A stretch of 15,136 nt of DNA from Candidatus Poseidoniaceae archaeon (GTDB lineage: Archaea; Thermoplasmatota; Poseidoniia; Poseidoniales; Poseidoniaceae). The stretch covers positions 1 to 15,136 of the forward strand of contig JAKMFF010000021.1 of the NCBI GenBank assembly GCA_022425585.1. The letters are read 5' to 3'. Position 1 is the first letter of the stretch. Every line of letters begins with the position of its first letter. The translations under genes and the position numbers were made by a program. A model generated the notes under the pieces. That model saw only the letters and a program-made list of their open reading frames with translations, was not told where the DNA came from and did no database searches. Below are positions 15,092-15,136 of the stretch, one piece after another.

Positions 15092-15136
15092 GTGACCGGA
15101 CTAATTACCATGGATGATTTGACCAATGAAGAGATA
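15092..15136 (+). CDS. pyrB: Aspartate carbamoyltransferase, N-terminal fragment (runs off the right edge)
   Basis: Only 15 codons are inside the window, beginning with GTG and reading VTGLITMDDLTNEEI (the first residue would be Met in the protein). The pattern, with hydrophobic residues leading into the (S/T)-x-D-D-L-(T/S)-x-E-E-I helix, is the characteristic N-terminus of aspartate carbamoyltransferase (PyrB), the enzyme that joins carbamoyl phosphate and aspartate in pyrimidine synthesis. Ornithine carbamoyltransferase begins with a related segment and cannot be fully excluded from so little. The Shine-Dalgarno site at 15080-15085 supports the start. In archaea the regulatory subunit pyrI commonly follows pyrB, outside this window. 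Confidence 0.6.
   Translation, partial: MTGLITMDDLTNEEI

Noticed and set aside
1..15136. Mobile element, prophage, CRISPR array, defence system or toxin-antitoxin pair
   Set aside because: No transposase, integrase, direct-repeat array, tRNA-adjacent duplication or defence domain was seen; gene content is metabolic and base composition looks even.

Overview
The window is a gene-dense stretch of an archaeal chromosome, moderately AT-rich and with no mobile elements. The archaeal assignment rests on a DUF63 membrane protein (a family I know only from archaea), a long archaeal-type FKBP with an extra C-terminal domain, and a geranylgeranyl reductase-type flavoprotein. Aerobic respiration genes (UbiA/UbiD quinone synthesis, CcmF) and a methylcrotonyl-CoA carboxylase cassette for leucine breakdown make a heterotrophic marine Thermoplasmata-like archaeon (Marine Group II/III, Ca. 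Poseidoniales and relatives) my best guess. That is inference, not proof; a haloarchaeon is unlikely given the base composition and the lack of strongly acidic proteins.

Left part (1-6291), quinone and cytochrome. On the minus strand, a UbiD-family decarboxylase (440-2443) is followed, through a one-base TGATG overlap, by the first 146 codons of a UbiA-family prenyltransferase that runs off the left edge (1-440). Divergent to them, separated by only 36 bases, is a geranylgeranyl reductase-family flavoprotein (2480-3724), then a large CcmF-type cytochrome c heme lyase subunit (3790-6291). UbiA attaches a polyprenyl tail, UbiD decarboxylates the prenylated ring, and a GGR-type enzyme could saturate the tail. 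CcmF would mature the c-type cytochromes that such a quinone pool feeds.

Middle (6361-8660). A SlyD-like FKBP prolyl isomerase carries an unusual C-terminal SAP-like motif. It is followed by a DUF63 integral membrane protein of unknown function.

Right-centre (8722-13206), leucine catabolism. The order is methylcrotonyl-CoA carboxylase beta subunit, 3-methylglutaconyl-CoA hydratase (LiuC type), biotin carboxylase, and biotin carboxyl carrier protein. The last two together look like one MCC alpha chain that has been split inside its BT linker domain, with a strong Shine-Dalgarno and a TGATG overlap at the break. Together these genes cover 3-methylcrotonyl-CoA to HMG-CoA; isovaleryl-CoA dehydrogenase and HMG-CoA lyase are not in the window.

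Right end (13207-15136). A minus-strand gene meets the carrier gene stop-to-stop with no spacer (TAA|TTA). It encodes a protein with about six membrane spans followed by about 390 residues of helical repeats with a period near 62 residues. It is the least explained gene here. Divergent from it, the first 15 codons of an aspartate carbamoyltransferase-like gene (pyrB) start at 15092 behind a good ribosome binding site.

All spacers are under 120 bases. I saw no tRNA, rRNA, CRISPR, IS element, att site or origin. Translation signals are mixed: clear Shine-Dalgarno sites precede some genes, while others appear leaderless or close to it.
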